A stretch of DNA of 33,439 nucleotides from Actinomycetes bacterium. GTDB taxonomy: Bacteria; Actinomycetota; Actinomycetes; Actinomycetales; Microbacteriaceae. Made by a program: the position numbers and the translations under genes. Numbering within the stretch: the first letter of the stretch is position 1; each line of letters begins with the position of its first letter. Below, one piece after another: positions 27,255 through 33,439 of this stretch. Below the pieces are notes generated by a model. It saw only the letters and a program-made list of their open reading frames with translations. It searched no databases and was not told where the DNA came from. Where the stretch lies: the NCBI GenBank assembly GCA_023436775.1, contig JAEZHW010000081.1:1-33439 (forward strand), in the 5' to 3' direction.

Positions 27255-27260
27255 ATGCTA
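27255..27260 (-). promoter_or_regulatory. Possible -10 element for clpC
   Basis: On the minus strand TAGCAT; the -35 position is poor, as expected for an activator-dependent promoter. The ClgR-type box lies 27 bp upstream. Confidence 0.35.
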
Positions 27261-27287
27261 CTGAGGTCAACTGCGCCGCGGGCCGCT

Positions 27288-27305
27288 GTTCGCCCTAGGC
27301 GTGAC
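27288..27305 (-). promoter_or_regulatory. ClgR-type operator upstream of clpC
   Basis: On the minus strand GTCACGCCTAGGGCGAAC contains CGC-CTAGG-GCG. This fits the ClgR core CGCYNANRGCG known from corynebacterial clp promoters, with the AAC flank on one side. It lies 78 bp upstream of the clpC start codon, upstream of the possible -10. Confidence 0.6.
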
Positions 27306-27340
27306 AGCAATCAGCGCGCGTTCAGCGAGCCGGTGTGTCA

Positions 27341-27391
27341 GAAACGACCAGGCGAGGCCGGTTGTGCCAGCCTCGCCCCATCTGTCGTTTC
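27341..27391 (-). terminator. Terminator-like hairpin after the catabolic operon
   Basis: The outer stem GAAACGAC (27341-27348) pairs with GTCGTTTC (27384-27391). The inner stem GGCGAGGC (27351-27358) pairs with GCCTCGCC (27370-27377). It lies 11 bp after the last SDR gene. Confidence 0.65.
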
Positions 27392-27402
27392 CCGTCGTAC
27401 GG

Positions 27403-28191
27403 TTAGCCGACCTGCCAGCCACCATCGACCAGCAGTGCGTGACCCACCACGTACTCACTGAGGTCGCTGGCTAGATAGAGGAATGCCTTGGCAATGTCGT
27501 CCGGAGTGCCGAGACGACCGGCCGGGATGCGCTGTTCAAAGATGGCGCGTTCTTCCTCGGGCGTACGTCCACTCTCTTCGGAGCGCTCGGTGAAGAGCAG
27601 GTCCAGCATTGCCGAAGCGATCTGGCCTGGGCAGACCGAGTTCACGCGGATGCCGTGGGGCGCCAGTTCCGCGGCCATGGACTGCGCCAGGCCAATCACG
27701 CCGAACTTCGACGCAGAATACGCCGCGTTGCCGCGACCACCACGGACACCGAACAGCGAGGAGGTGAAGATGATTGCGCCGCGCTTGCCCGCAGCCTGCA
27801 TCCGTCGCGCGAACACCGTGGCGGTGTGGAAGGCACCGTCGAGGTTGACGCCCTGCAGCTTGTCCCACTCCTCCGCCGAGATCTCGGTCGCGGGCTTGGC
27901 GACCAGGATGCCGGCGTTCGGCACCACGATGTCTACGACGCCGAGGCGGGACTCCACCTCGTCCGCGAGCGCTTCGAGCGCTGCCGGGTCGGCCACGTTC
28001 ACTGCCGCGCCGATCGCGCCCACACCGAACTCCGAGGCGATGTCCGCAGCGACCTGCTGGGCGGCCTCAGCCGCAATATCCACGATCGCGACCGCGGCAC
28101 CTTCGCGGGCGTAGGTTCGAGCGATCGCGCGACCGATCGCGCCAGCGCCGCCGGTGATGACCGCTACGCGCCCCTGCAACATGCCACTCAT
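27403..28191 (-). CDS. SDR-family oxidoreductase (last gene of catabolic operon)
   Basis: The 262-residue classical short-chain dehydrogenase has the nucleotide loop TGGAGAIG (13-20), PNAG (91-94), catalytic Ser144/145, and Tyr158 and Lys162 in YSASK. The end GHALLVDGG is typical. Asp38 at the end of the second strand favours NAD over NADP. It is expected to oxidise a secondary alcohol or reduce a ketone. Its ATG overlaps the stop of the MBL gene (ATGA, 28188-28191), so the two are translationally coupled and probably act on successive intermediates. By motif alone it could also be annotated FabG-like, but no fatty-acid genes are near. Confidence 0.94.
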   Translation of the reverse strand: MSGMLQGRVAVITGGAGAIGRAIARTYAREGAAVAIVDIAAEAAQQVAADIASEFGVGAIGAAVNVADPAALEALADEVESRLGVVDIVVPNAGILVAKPATEISAEEWDKLQGVNLDGAFHTATVFARRMQAAGKRGAIIFTSSLFGVRGGRGNAAYSASKFGVIGLAQSMAAELAPHGIRVNSVCPGQIASAMLDLLFTERSEESGRTPEEERAIFEQRIPAGRLGTPDDIAKAFLYLASDLSEYVVGHALLVDGGWQVG

Positions 28192-29045
28192 CGATGTCCA
28201 CCTTTCGGTGCTCGTACTGCGTTCAGCACGAGCTGGTCATGGCCGGGGATAATCCGGCCGTTCGTGTCCTTGCCGATCTCGATCAGCTTGCCCAGGGATG
28301 CCCAGGCACGCTGTTCATCTGCCTCGCTGGCCCCTGCGTACGAGCCACAGGGAACGTGATCGAGGAAGTTTTGTCCGAGGTCGGCAGCGTCGCCGGCCAG
28401 AATCCACGAGCCCGACTCGGGCAGGTCGATTCGGAATGATTGGTGGCCCGGGGTGTGTCCCGGAGTGCTCAGGGCCCATACGCCGGGAGCCAGTTCGGTG
28501 TCCCCGTCGAGTGCGTGGAATTGCGTGCCAGGCTCTGTCCAGTCCGGTTCGTGGAAGCCCTCAGCGATGCCGACAACACCCGAACGCACGAAGTCGAGCT
28601 CGGCGGATTGGATCGCGATCGGTACCCCTGCGCGAGCAAGCACCGGAATACCACCGGAGTGGTCCACGTGCATGTGGCTGATGGCGGCCAGCGCGATATC
28701 GCTCGGTGCCAGCCCGACCTCGGCGAGGGCCGCTACCAACGGCTCATCCCCCTTGCCCCAGTTCCAGCCATTCCTGGTCTGGGGTTCGGGATAGAAGTGC
28801 CAGGGCGTGTCGAGGTTCGGTGCATCCACGCCGCCAGCTTGGTAGGCAGCGGTGTTGGCTTCGTCCTCGTGGGCTCGACGGGACATGCCGGTGTCGAGCA
28901 AGATCCACCCATTGGCGGTCTCAATCAGGGCCCCAAACAGCGGCTCCCAATAGAGGTGGTGCCGACCGCCTGCCAGCGACAAATTCTTCGAAACCCGCTC
29001 GGCTCCGTACTGGATGAAGAACAGGCGGTCGGCAACAGTACTCAT
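28188..29045 (-). CDS. Metallo-beta-lactamase-fold hydrolase of the N-acyl-homoserine lactonase family
   Basis: The 285-residue protein has the full dinuclear metal set: HMHVDH (His124, His126, Asp128, His129), His197 in STPGHTPGH, Asp219 in LAGDAAD and His269 in IIPGHDQ. This pattern is shared by AHL lactonases and by catabolic lactonases such as 4-pyridoxolactonase. No signal peptide is evident. Within this operon, opening of a lactone or cyclic ester made by a dehydrogenase is more likely than quorum quenching. An AAGGAGG Shine-Dalgarno lies at the end of the permease gene, 4 bp separate the two genes, and the following SDR overlaps by ATGA. Confidence 0.92.
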   Translation of the reverse strand: MSTVADRLFFIQYGAERVSKNLSLAGGRHHLYWEPLFGALIETANGWILLDTGMSRRAHEDEANTAAYQAGGVDAPNLDTPWHFYPEPQTRNGWNWGKGDEPLVAALAEVGLAPSDIALAAISHMHVDHSGGIPVLARAGVPIAIQSAELDFVRSGVVGIAEGFHEPDWTEPGTQFHALDGDTELAPGVWALSTPGHTPGHQSFRIDLPESGSWILAGDAADLGQNFLDHVPCGSYAGASEADEQRAWASLGKLIEIGKDTNGRIIPGHDQLVLNAVRAPKGGHR

Positions 29046-29049
29046 GTCC

Positions 29050-30453
29050 CTACGCCTCCTTCGACGCGCCCGTGCGACCGATCGCGGTCAGGACGAGGTA
29101 GACCAGACCAGTCACGATCAAACCCGGGATCCAGCTCAGGTCCGACTCACCCAGCTGTGCGGCCACCGGACCGACGTACCAGGCGTTGGCCATGAATGGC
29201 AGGGCTGCAATCACACCAACGACATACGAGATGATCGCCTTCCAGTTCACGCCGGCAACAGTCCACGAAGCCTGGTCACGGAAGTAGACGCCACGCGGGT
29301 TGAAGAACTCCTCGACCTGGTATTCGCCCTTGCGGATCCAGTAGTAGTCGATCAGGTTGACCGCGCCCCACGGCACGAAACCGAGCAGCAGGAAGGATAG
29401 GAACGTCGACACGTTCGTCGAGAAGTCCGCCGAGGCGAACATTGCGATGGCCAGGCCCAGCAAGAAGGTCGGCAACAGCATGAACACGCGCAACTTCACC
29501 GAGGCCTTCACCGTCTTGAACGACGAGGTCGCGGTGATCAGGTTGAGCATGCCGCCGTACAGGTTCAGGGCGTTGTTGCCACCGATGGCCACTGCCGTGA
29601 TCACCAGAATGACTGCCACGATCCAGTTACCACCGAACAGGTCGCTAATGGCGGCCATGGTGTCGTCGGTGGTGAATTGGACCGCCAGCACCACGCCAAG
29701 GACCATGGTCCAAGTGGTGCCGAGGAAGGCACCCCAGAAGGTCCAGTTGAATGCGGCCGAGGGCTTCGTGTCCACCGGCAGGTAGCGGGAGTAGTCAGAC
29801 ACATACGGGGCGTAGGTCAGCAGGAAGGTCGCCACGATACCGAAGGCCGACAGGAAAGGTCCGACCTGGAAGTCGGCGGTGGTGAACTCGAGGCCACCAT
29901 GGAAGAGGGACACTGCGGTCACCACGACGACCGCGAGCGCCAGCGGCCACATGCCCCACTTGGCGGCCACGTGGATTGCCCGGTATCCGATGAGTGCCAG
30001 CACCAGGCTAACCAACGAGACGACCACGATGCTGATGTTCAGGTCCAGGCCGCCCGGGACGGCCGCGGCGAGCGACTGACCGCCGATGACCGCGGTCGTC
30101 GCGAAGAAGCCGAGGTACAGGAAGGCAGCCAGGGCCACCGGGAGCAGCGCGCCATAGAACCCGAACTGACCGCGACTCTGGATCAGCTGCGGCACACCGA
30201 GCTTGGCGCCCTGGATCGAGTGCAGTGCCATGAACACGGCACCGGCGATGTTACCGAGCACGACGGCGACGATCGCCCAGAACAGGTTGTTGCCGAGTAC
30301 CACGGCGAGCGCACCAAAGAATGCGTTGCCGACGCTCAGGTTCGCCGAGAACCAGACCGGGAACAAGTCGCGCGCGGTCCCGTGACGGTCCTCGGGCGCG
30401 ATGGCATCGACGTGATGCTCTTCAATCACGCTGGACTTCGTTGTCTCAGACAT
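29050..30453 (-). CDS. NCS1-family permease (nucleobase/cation symporter-1 type)
   Basis: The 467-residue membrane protein has about 12 hydrophobic helices. It has NCS1-type features: an N-terminal RDLFPVWFSANLSVGNAFFG segment, GVPQLIQSRGQFGFYGA, and YAPYVSDYSRYLP in the middle. Members import cytosine, purines, allantoin, hydantoins, thiamine, pyridoxine and similar small nitrogen compounds with H+ or Na+. The substrate cannot be told from sequence alone, but the operon context suggests it brings in the compound broken down by the neighbouring enzymes. GAGGAG precedes the ATG. A 93-bp gap separates it from the PLP-enzyme gene and holds a TAATTT at 30473-30478 that might be a weak internal promoter. 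Confidence 0.92.
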   Translation of the reverse strand: MSETTKSSVIEEHHVDAIAPEDRHGTARDLFPVWFSANLSVGNAFFGALAVVLGNNLFWAIVAVVLGNIAGAVFMALHSIQGAKLGVPQLIQSRGQFGFYGALLPVALAAFLYLGFFATTAVIGGQSLAAAVPGGLDLNISIVVVSLVSLVLALIGYRAIHVAAKWGMWPLALAVVVVTAVSLFHGGLEFTTADFQVGPFLSAFGIVATFLLTYAPYVSDYSRYLPVDTKPSAAFNWTFWGAFLGTTWTMVLGVVLAVQFTTDDTMAAISDLFGGNWIVAVILVITAVAIGGNNALNLYGGMLNLITATSSFKTVKASVKLRVFMLLPTFLLGLAIAMFASADFSTNVSTFLSFLLLGFVPWGAVNLIDYYWIRKGEYQVEEFFNPRGVYFRDQASWTVAGVNWKAIISYVVGVIAALPFMANAWYVGPVAAQLGESDLSWIPGLIVTGLVYLVLTAIGRTGASKEA

Positions 30454-30546
30454 GTTGTCTCCTCAGGGTATGAAATTAAGCAGCTCCGTTGCCGCTCCGT
30501 CCACGCCGTTGCCGACGCGACGCTCTTGTTCTCGCTTGACGGCTGC

Positions 30547-31743
30547 CTAGCGAGTCACAACTCCATGTGCTGCGCGGCGCTCGTCACGCTCGCGCTCGAC
30601 CACTGCCGCAGCAGCTCCCACCACGCGCTCGTAGTTCACCGGGTCGGTAGCGCCTTCGGTGTTGATCAGCAGCACCACCGCCTCCGGAGTGAGACCGGCC
30701 CGTGCACGCTCCTGATCGTCGGCCGCAGCTTCGAGCAGTGCGCCGAGAGTTGCGGCACCAGACTCACCCGAGACGACGCCAATCTCGGCCAGAGCGCGCA
30801 TGCCCGCCTCGGCGGCGCTGTCCGGCACACCCAAGAACAGGTCGGTCGAGGACTGCACCACCGGCCAGGCCAACTCAGACGGCAGGCCACAGTTCAGACC
30901 CGCCATGCTGGAGCGGTGCGGTCCAGGCACCTCGGTCATCTCGCCGGCGCGCGCTGATACGAGCAAGCATGCAGCGGTGTCGGGCTCGACGATAATGGTG
31001 CGCGGCCCGCCCGGGGTCGACCGGTAATGCGCGAGGCCCGCAGCAGCGAATGAGCCGACGCCCGCCTGGAACGCAACGACGGTCGGGGCTGGCAGCCCGG
31101 CCTCGGCGAGGGTCTCATCCACCTCGGCGAACAAGGTAGTGTAGCCCTGCCCGACCGCGGTCGGGATCTCACGGTAGCCCTCCCACGAGGTGTCCGAGAT
31201 CACCAAGGTGTGCTCGTTTGCTTCCGCGGCTGCGACCACAATCGCGTCGTCGTAGGTTCCGTCCACCACGGTGACGGTAGCCCCTTCCGAGGCAATGCTG
31301 TCGATGCGCGCCTGTGCTGTCCCAGCCGGGACGTAAATCCGGCACTGCAGTCCAAACATGGCCGCCATGCGAGCCACGCCACGACCGTGGTTGCCATCGG
31401 TGGCGGCCACCAGCGCCCGCCGCTCGCGATCGGGGATGCGGTCACGAATCTCGGCGACGTCCAGTACGGTGCCCGGCTCAAGCCCCAGCCACTCCTGCTG
31501 CACGGCCTGCGCGGACGCCCACGATGCGCCGAGCAACTTAAAGGACGGCAGGCCCATGCGCAGCGACTCGTCCTTGACATACACCGCAGCCACCCCGAGC
31601 TGGTGCGCCAGCGAGGGCGCCTCAAGCAGCGGGGTGCGCTGGTATCCCGGCATGGTGCGGTGGAATCGCAACGGGCGGTCGCCCGCGTTGAATCCAGCAT
31701 CGACGGCGACGCCTGCAGCCTGCTCAACGATGATGTGCGCCAT
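30547..31743 (-). CDS. dpaL: Diaminopropionate ammonia-lyase-like PLP enzyme
   Basis: The 398-residue fold-type II PLP enzyme resembles E. coli YgeX/DpaL. Lys69 in LPSFKLLGASWA is the likely PLP lysine. ATDGNHGRGVA (Asp116, Asn118) contains the Asp used by this family for the D-isomer. ISDTSWEGY, QAGVGSFAAAGLAHY, IIVEPD, MAGLNCG, GVVSGESGA and NTEGATDP are further landmarks. DpaL converts D- or L-2,3-diaminopropionate to pyruvate and two ammonia. Members of this branch can use other beta-substituted amino acids, so the real substrate may differ. It lies 17 bp after the SDR gene. The start is an ATG with an AAAGGA site further upstream than usual. Confidence 0.85.
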   Translation of the reverse strand: MAHIIVEQAAGVAVDAGFNAGDRPLRFHRTMPGYQRTPLLEAPSLAHQLGVAAVYVKDESLRMGLPSFKLLGASWASAQAVQQEWLGLEPGTVLDVAEIRDRIPDRERRALVAATDGNHGRGVARMAAMFGLQCRIYVPAGTAQARIDSIASEGATVTVVDGTYDDAIVVAAAEANEHTLVISDTSWEGYREIPTAVGQGYTTLFAEVDETLAEAGLPAPTVVAFQAGVGSFAAAGLAHYRSTPGGPRTIIVEPDTAACLLVSARAGEMTEVPGPHRSSMAGLNCGLPSELAWPVVQSSTDLFLGVPDSAAEAGMRALAEIGVVSGESGAATLGALLEAAADDQERARAGLTPEAVVLLINTEGATDPVNYERVVGAAAAVVERERDERRAAHGVVTR

Positions 31744-31760
31744 GAGGGGGATGGTCCTTT

Positions 31761-32504
31761 CTAGACGGCCGTGTAGCCACCGTCAACGACGATGCTCTGG
31801 CCGGTGATGTACTGCGATGCCGGGGAAGCAAGGAACACGATGGTACCCACCACGTCCTCGGGAAGTGCCTGACGACCGAGCGGGATGCGGGACTCCAGAT
31901 CGCGCAGGGCCGCCTCGGGGTCGTCCTGGTGATGCCAGAACGCGTCGTTGAAGGGGGTGTCCACCCATCCGGGCAGCACCGTGTTGACGGTGATGCCGTC
32001 CGGGCCGAGCTCATCGGCGAGCACGCGGACCAGGCCGAGAATGCCGGACTTGGTCGAGTGGTAGGCCGGCATACCAGCGTGACCACGCAGCGCGCCGGTC
32101 GAGGAGGTAATGATGATGCGGCCCTGCTCACTCTGCCGCAGGTACGGCGCTGCCGCCTGGGCAGTGAAGAAGGGCGCGGTGAGGTTGACCCGCAGGTTGC
32201 GGTCCCAGGACTCGATGGTCCACTCGTCCAGGGGGTGCGCCTCCAGAATGCCGGCGTTGTAAAACACGACATCGAGGCCGCCCGCGAATGCTACCGCCTG
32301 CTCGACGGCTCGGCGCGGGGCGTCCGGATCGACAAGGTCTACCTCAACGAAGTGGCCGGTGCCTGCCGCGGGCTCGGCGATGAGCGCCTCGCCGGCGGCC
32401 ACGCTGCGATCGGCCAGGACCACCGTGTCACCCTGGGCGCGGAAGGCGCGCACCGCGGCGGCACCAATCCCGGTGGCGCCGCCCAGCACCAGCACGGTGC
32501 TCAT
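31761..32504 (-). CDS. SDR-family oxidoreductase
   Basis: The 247-residue classical short-chain dehydrogenase has the loop GGATGIG (8-14), Asp32-Arg33 at the end of strand 2 (suggesting NAD), YNAG (82-85), catalytic Ser134/135, and Tyr148 and Lys152 in YHSTK. The end GQSIVVDGG is typical. It is clearly different from the SDR at the end of the operon, so the pathway probably has two separate oxidation or reduction steps. Its ATG overlaps the GlcG/HbpS-like gene stop (ATGA, 32501-32504), indicating coupled translation. The exact substrate is unknown. Confidence 0.94.
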   Translation of the reverse strand: MSTVLVLGGATGIGAAAVRAFRAQGDTVVLADRSVAAGEALIAEPAAGTGHFVEVDLVDPDAPRRAVEQAVAFAGGLDVVFYNAGILEAHPLDEWTIESWDRNLRVNLTAPFFTAQAAAPYLRQSEQGRIIITSSTGALRGHAGMPAYHSTKSGILGLVRVLADELGPDGITVNTVLPGWVDTPFNDAFWHHQDDPEAALRDLESRIPLGRQALPEDVVGTIVFLASPASQYITGQSIVVDGGYTAV

Positions 32505-32935
32505 CGTGAGGCTGCCAATCCGGCCGCTGCCACGGCGGAGAGCGCCACTGCCTCATCCGTCGTCGAGGCGGTGCCACTGACACCGAGACCGCCGATTAAT
32601 ACGCCGTCGACATAGATCGGCACGCCACCCGGGAACACCACGATACGGCCCCCGAGCACCGTCGACAGCCCCCAGTCACTGCCGCCCGGGGCGGACGACT
32701 CGGTCCAGGCAGCGCTCGGGAACCCGAATGCCGCTGCGGTGTAGGCCTTGTCGATCGCCAGTCCGAGTGCACCGAGCTGAGCGCCGTCCATCCGCAGCGA
32801 GGCGACCTGGTTGCCACCTCGGTCAACGACCGCGAAGGCGAGGGCCAGCCCGCGCTCGGCCGAGGCCTGCGCGGCAGCATCCAGGAGCGCGCTGGCGATC
32901 TGCTGGCTCATGTCGGGAGCGGTCAAGGGGGTCAT
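32501..32935 (-). CDS. GlcG/HbpS-family (DUF336) protein
   Basis: The 144-residue protein has the small alpha/beta fold of the GlcG/HbpS/PduO-C group. Landmarks are AFAVVDRGGNQVASLRMDGA, the region KAYTAAAFGFPSAAW, GGVPIY and GGLGVSG. Members occur in operons for glycolate, propanediol and aromatic or acetoin breakdown; HbpS binds haem, but the usual role is not known. No Cys is present. It overlaps both neighbours by ATGA (32932-32935 upstream, 32501-32504 downstream), so it is an integral part of the operon and probably helps one of the enzymes or binds a cofactor. Confidence 0.9.
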   Translation of the reverse strand: MTPLTAPDMSQQIASALLDAAAQASAERGLALAFAVVDRGGNQVASLRMDGAQLGALGLAIDKAYTAAAFGFPSAAWTESSAPGGSDWGLSTVLGGRIVVFPGGVPIYVDGVLIGGLGVSGTASTTDEAVALSAVAAAGLAASR

Positions 32936-33439
32936 GCTGCCTCCGTAATCTTTTCGACCAGCGTGTTGAGGAATCGAGCGGCCGGGGCCCCGTCAATCAC
33001 TCGGTGGTCGCACGACACTGTGAAGGTGATGAATCCCTGCGGGTTCACACCACCGACGGCCAGGACGGCCGCCTGACCCGGCAGCACCATCGCGGTGAAG
33101 CGGTGGATACCGAGCGGGCCGAGATTCGAGACCGTGAAGGTCCCGGTCATCATTTCTTCCGGCGTCAACCGCCCTGTCAGCGCCCCCGCCGTCAAGCGGA
33201 TTCGCTCATCCGCGAGTTCAGCCATCGACAGGTCGGCCGCGTTGCGGATGACCGGGGTGACCATGCCATCGCTAACCTCGACAATGAAGGCCACGTTGAC
33301 CTCGTCGTGCTGAACGATCTCGTTGTCACCGAACATGGCGTTGACGTTGGGGTGGGCGACCAACGCTTGCGCAACGGCGGCGTTGATGACATCGCTCACC
33401 GAAGCCTTGGGGTGGTGCTGACGCGCGCGATCTTTCGCG
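32932..33439 (-). CDS. 2-oxoacid dehydrogenase complex E2 acyltransferase (C-terminal part, runs off the right edge)
   Basis: The frame is open to the window edge, so this is the C-terminal 168 or so residues of a longer gene. It is the catalytic domain of dihydrolipoyl acyltransferases. Landmarks are ASVSDVINAAVAQAL, HPNVNAMF, VNVAFIVEVSDGMVTPVIRNA, GTFTVSNLGPLGI and the active-site DHRVIDGAPAA with catalytic His and Asp. The lipoyl and E1-binding domains would lie beyond the edge. An apparent internal GTG at 33399 is not the start. It belongs to pyruvate, acetoin or branched-chain oxoacid dehydrogenase complexes; which one cannot be decided. E1 genes are expected just upstream, outside the window. 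The stop overlaps the next start (ATGA, 32932-32935). Confidence 0.93.
   Translation of the reverse strand, partial: AKDRARQHHPKASVSDVINAAVAQALVAHPNVNAMFGDNEIVQHDEVNVAFIVEVSDGMVTPVIRNAADLSMAELADERIRLTAGALTGRLTPEEMMTGTFTVSNLGPLGIHRFTAMVLPGQAAVLAVGGVNPQGFITFTVSCDHRVIDGAPAARFLNTLVEKITEAA

Noticed and set aside
28188..29045. A quorum-quenching role for the AHL-lactonase-family protein
   Set aside because: The family name is broad. The gene is coupled to an SDR within a catabolic operon and no LuxI/LuxR-type gene is near, so a metabolic lactonase or esterase fits better.
33399..33439. The GTG at 33399 as the start of a 155-residue protein
   Set aside because: The same frame continues upstream to the window edge with typical E2 sequence (HHPKAS before VSDVINAA), so the gene is cut by the edge and starts outside.

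Overview
The window is high-GC actinobacterial DNA, most likely from the order Micrococcales and possibly a Microbacteriaceae-like genus. The support is the actinobacterial form of RpoB/RpoC, a ClpC with a ClgR-type box upstream, a mycobacterial-type ArgA, a DUF4916 protein, a surface protein with DUF5979-type repeats and an LAxTG-type sorting signal, and frequent leaderless promoters. I see no phage, IS element, CRISPR array or replication origin. Genus assignment is inference.

Layout. 40-7464 (-): rpoB-rpoC with a good sigma-70-type promoter about 170 bp upstream of rpoB. 7693-11221 (+): spermidine-synthase-like protein, PQQ-type sugar dehydrogenase lipoprotein, SprT-like metalloprotein and a single-domain voltage-gated cation channel. 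11285-11824 (-): DUF4916/Nudix-like protein. 11923-13913 (-): GntR (YtrA-type) regulator, ABC ATPase and ABC permease, with operator and promoter visible. 14025-14114 (-): tRNA-Ser(CGA). 14177-16232 (+): thermonuclease-like protein, small four-helix membrane protein, carboxylesterase. 16320-23084 (-): a 2254-residue cell-wall-anchored protein (choice-of-anchor A domain, about 15 DUF5979-like repeats, VaFE-like domain, LAQTG signal). 23433-24637 (-): a membrane-anchored unknown protein and argA. 24715-27210 (-): clpC. 27403-33439 (-): a seven-gene catabolic operon cut by the right edge.

The operon reads, in transcription order: 2-oxoacid dehydrogenase E2 (partial), GlcG/HbpS-like protein, SDR, diaminopropionate ammonia-lyase-like PLP enzyme, NCS1 permease, lactonase-type metallo-beta-lactamase protein, SDR. 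Three junctions are ATGA overlaps, the other spacings are short, and a hairpin closes the unit. The combination suggests uptake of a small nitrogen compound (NCS1), oxidation (SDRs), lactone or ester opening (MBL), beta-elimination with ammonia release (PLP lyase) and oxidative decarboxylation of a 2-oxoacid (E2 complex). The substrate cannot be read from the sequence.

Three items deserve attention. The cation channel has the filter L-G-D-G-W-P-D, which looks more calcium- than sodium-selective. The catabolic operon has no pathway I recognise. A run of genes has a TANNNT hexamer exactly 6 or 7 nt before the start codon, indicating leaderless transcripts.
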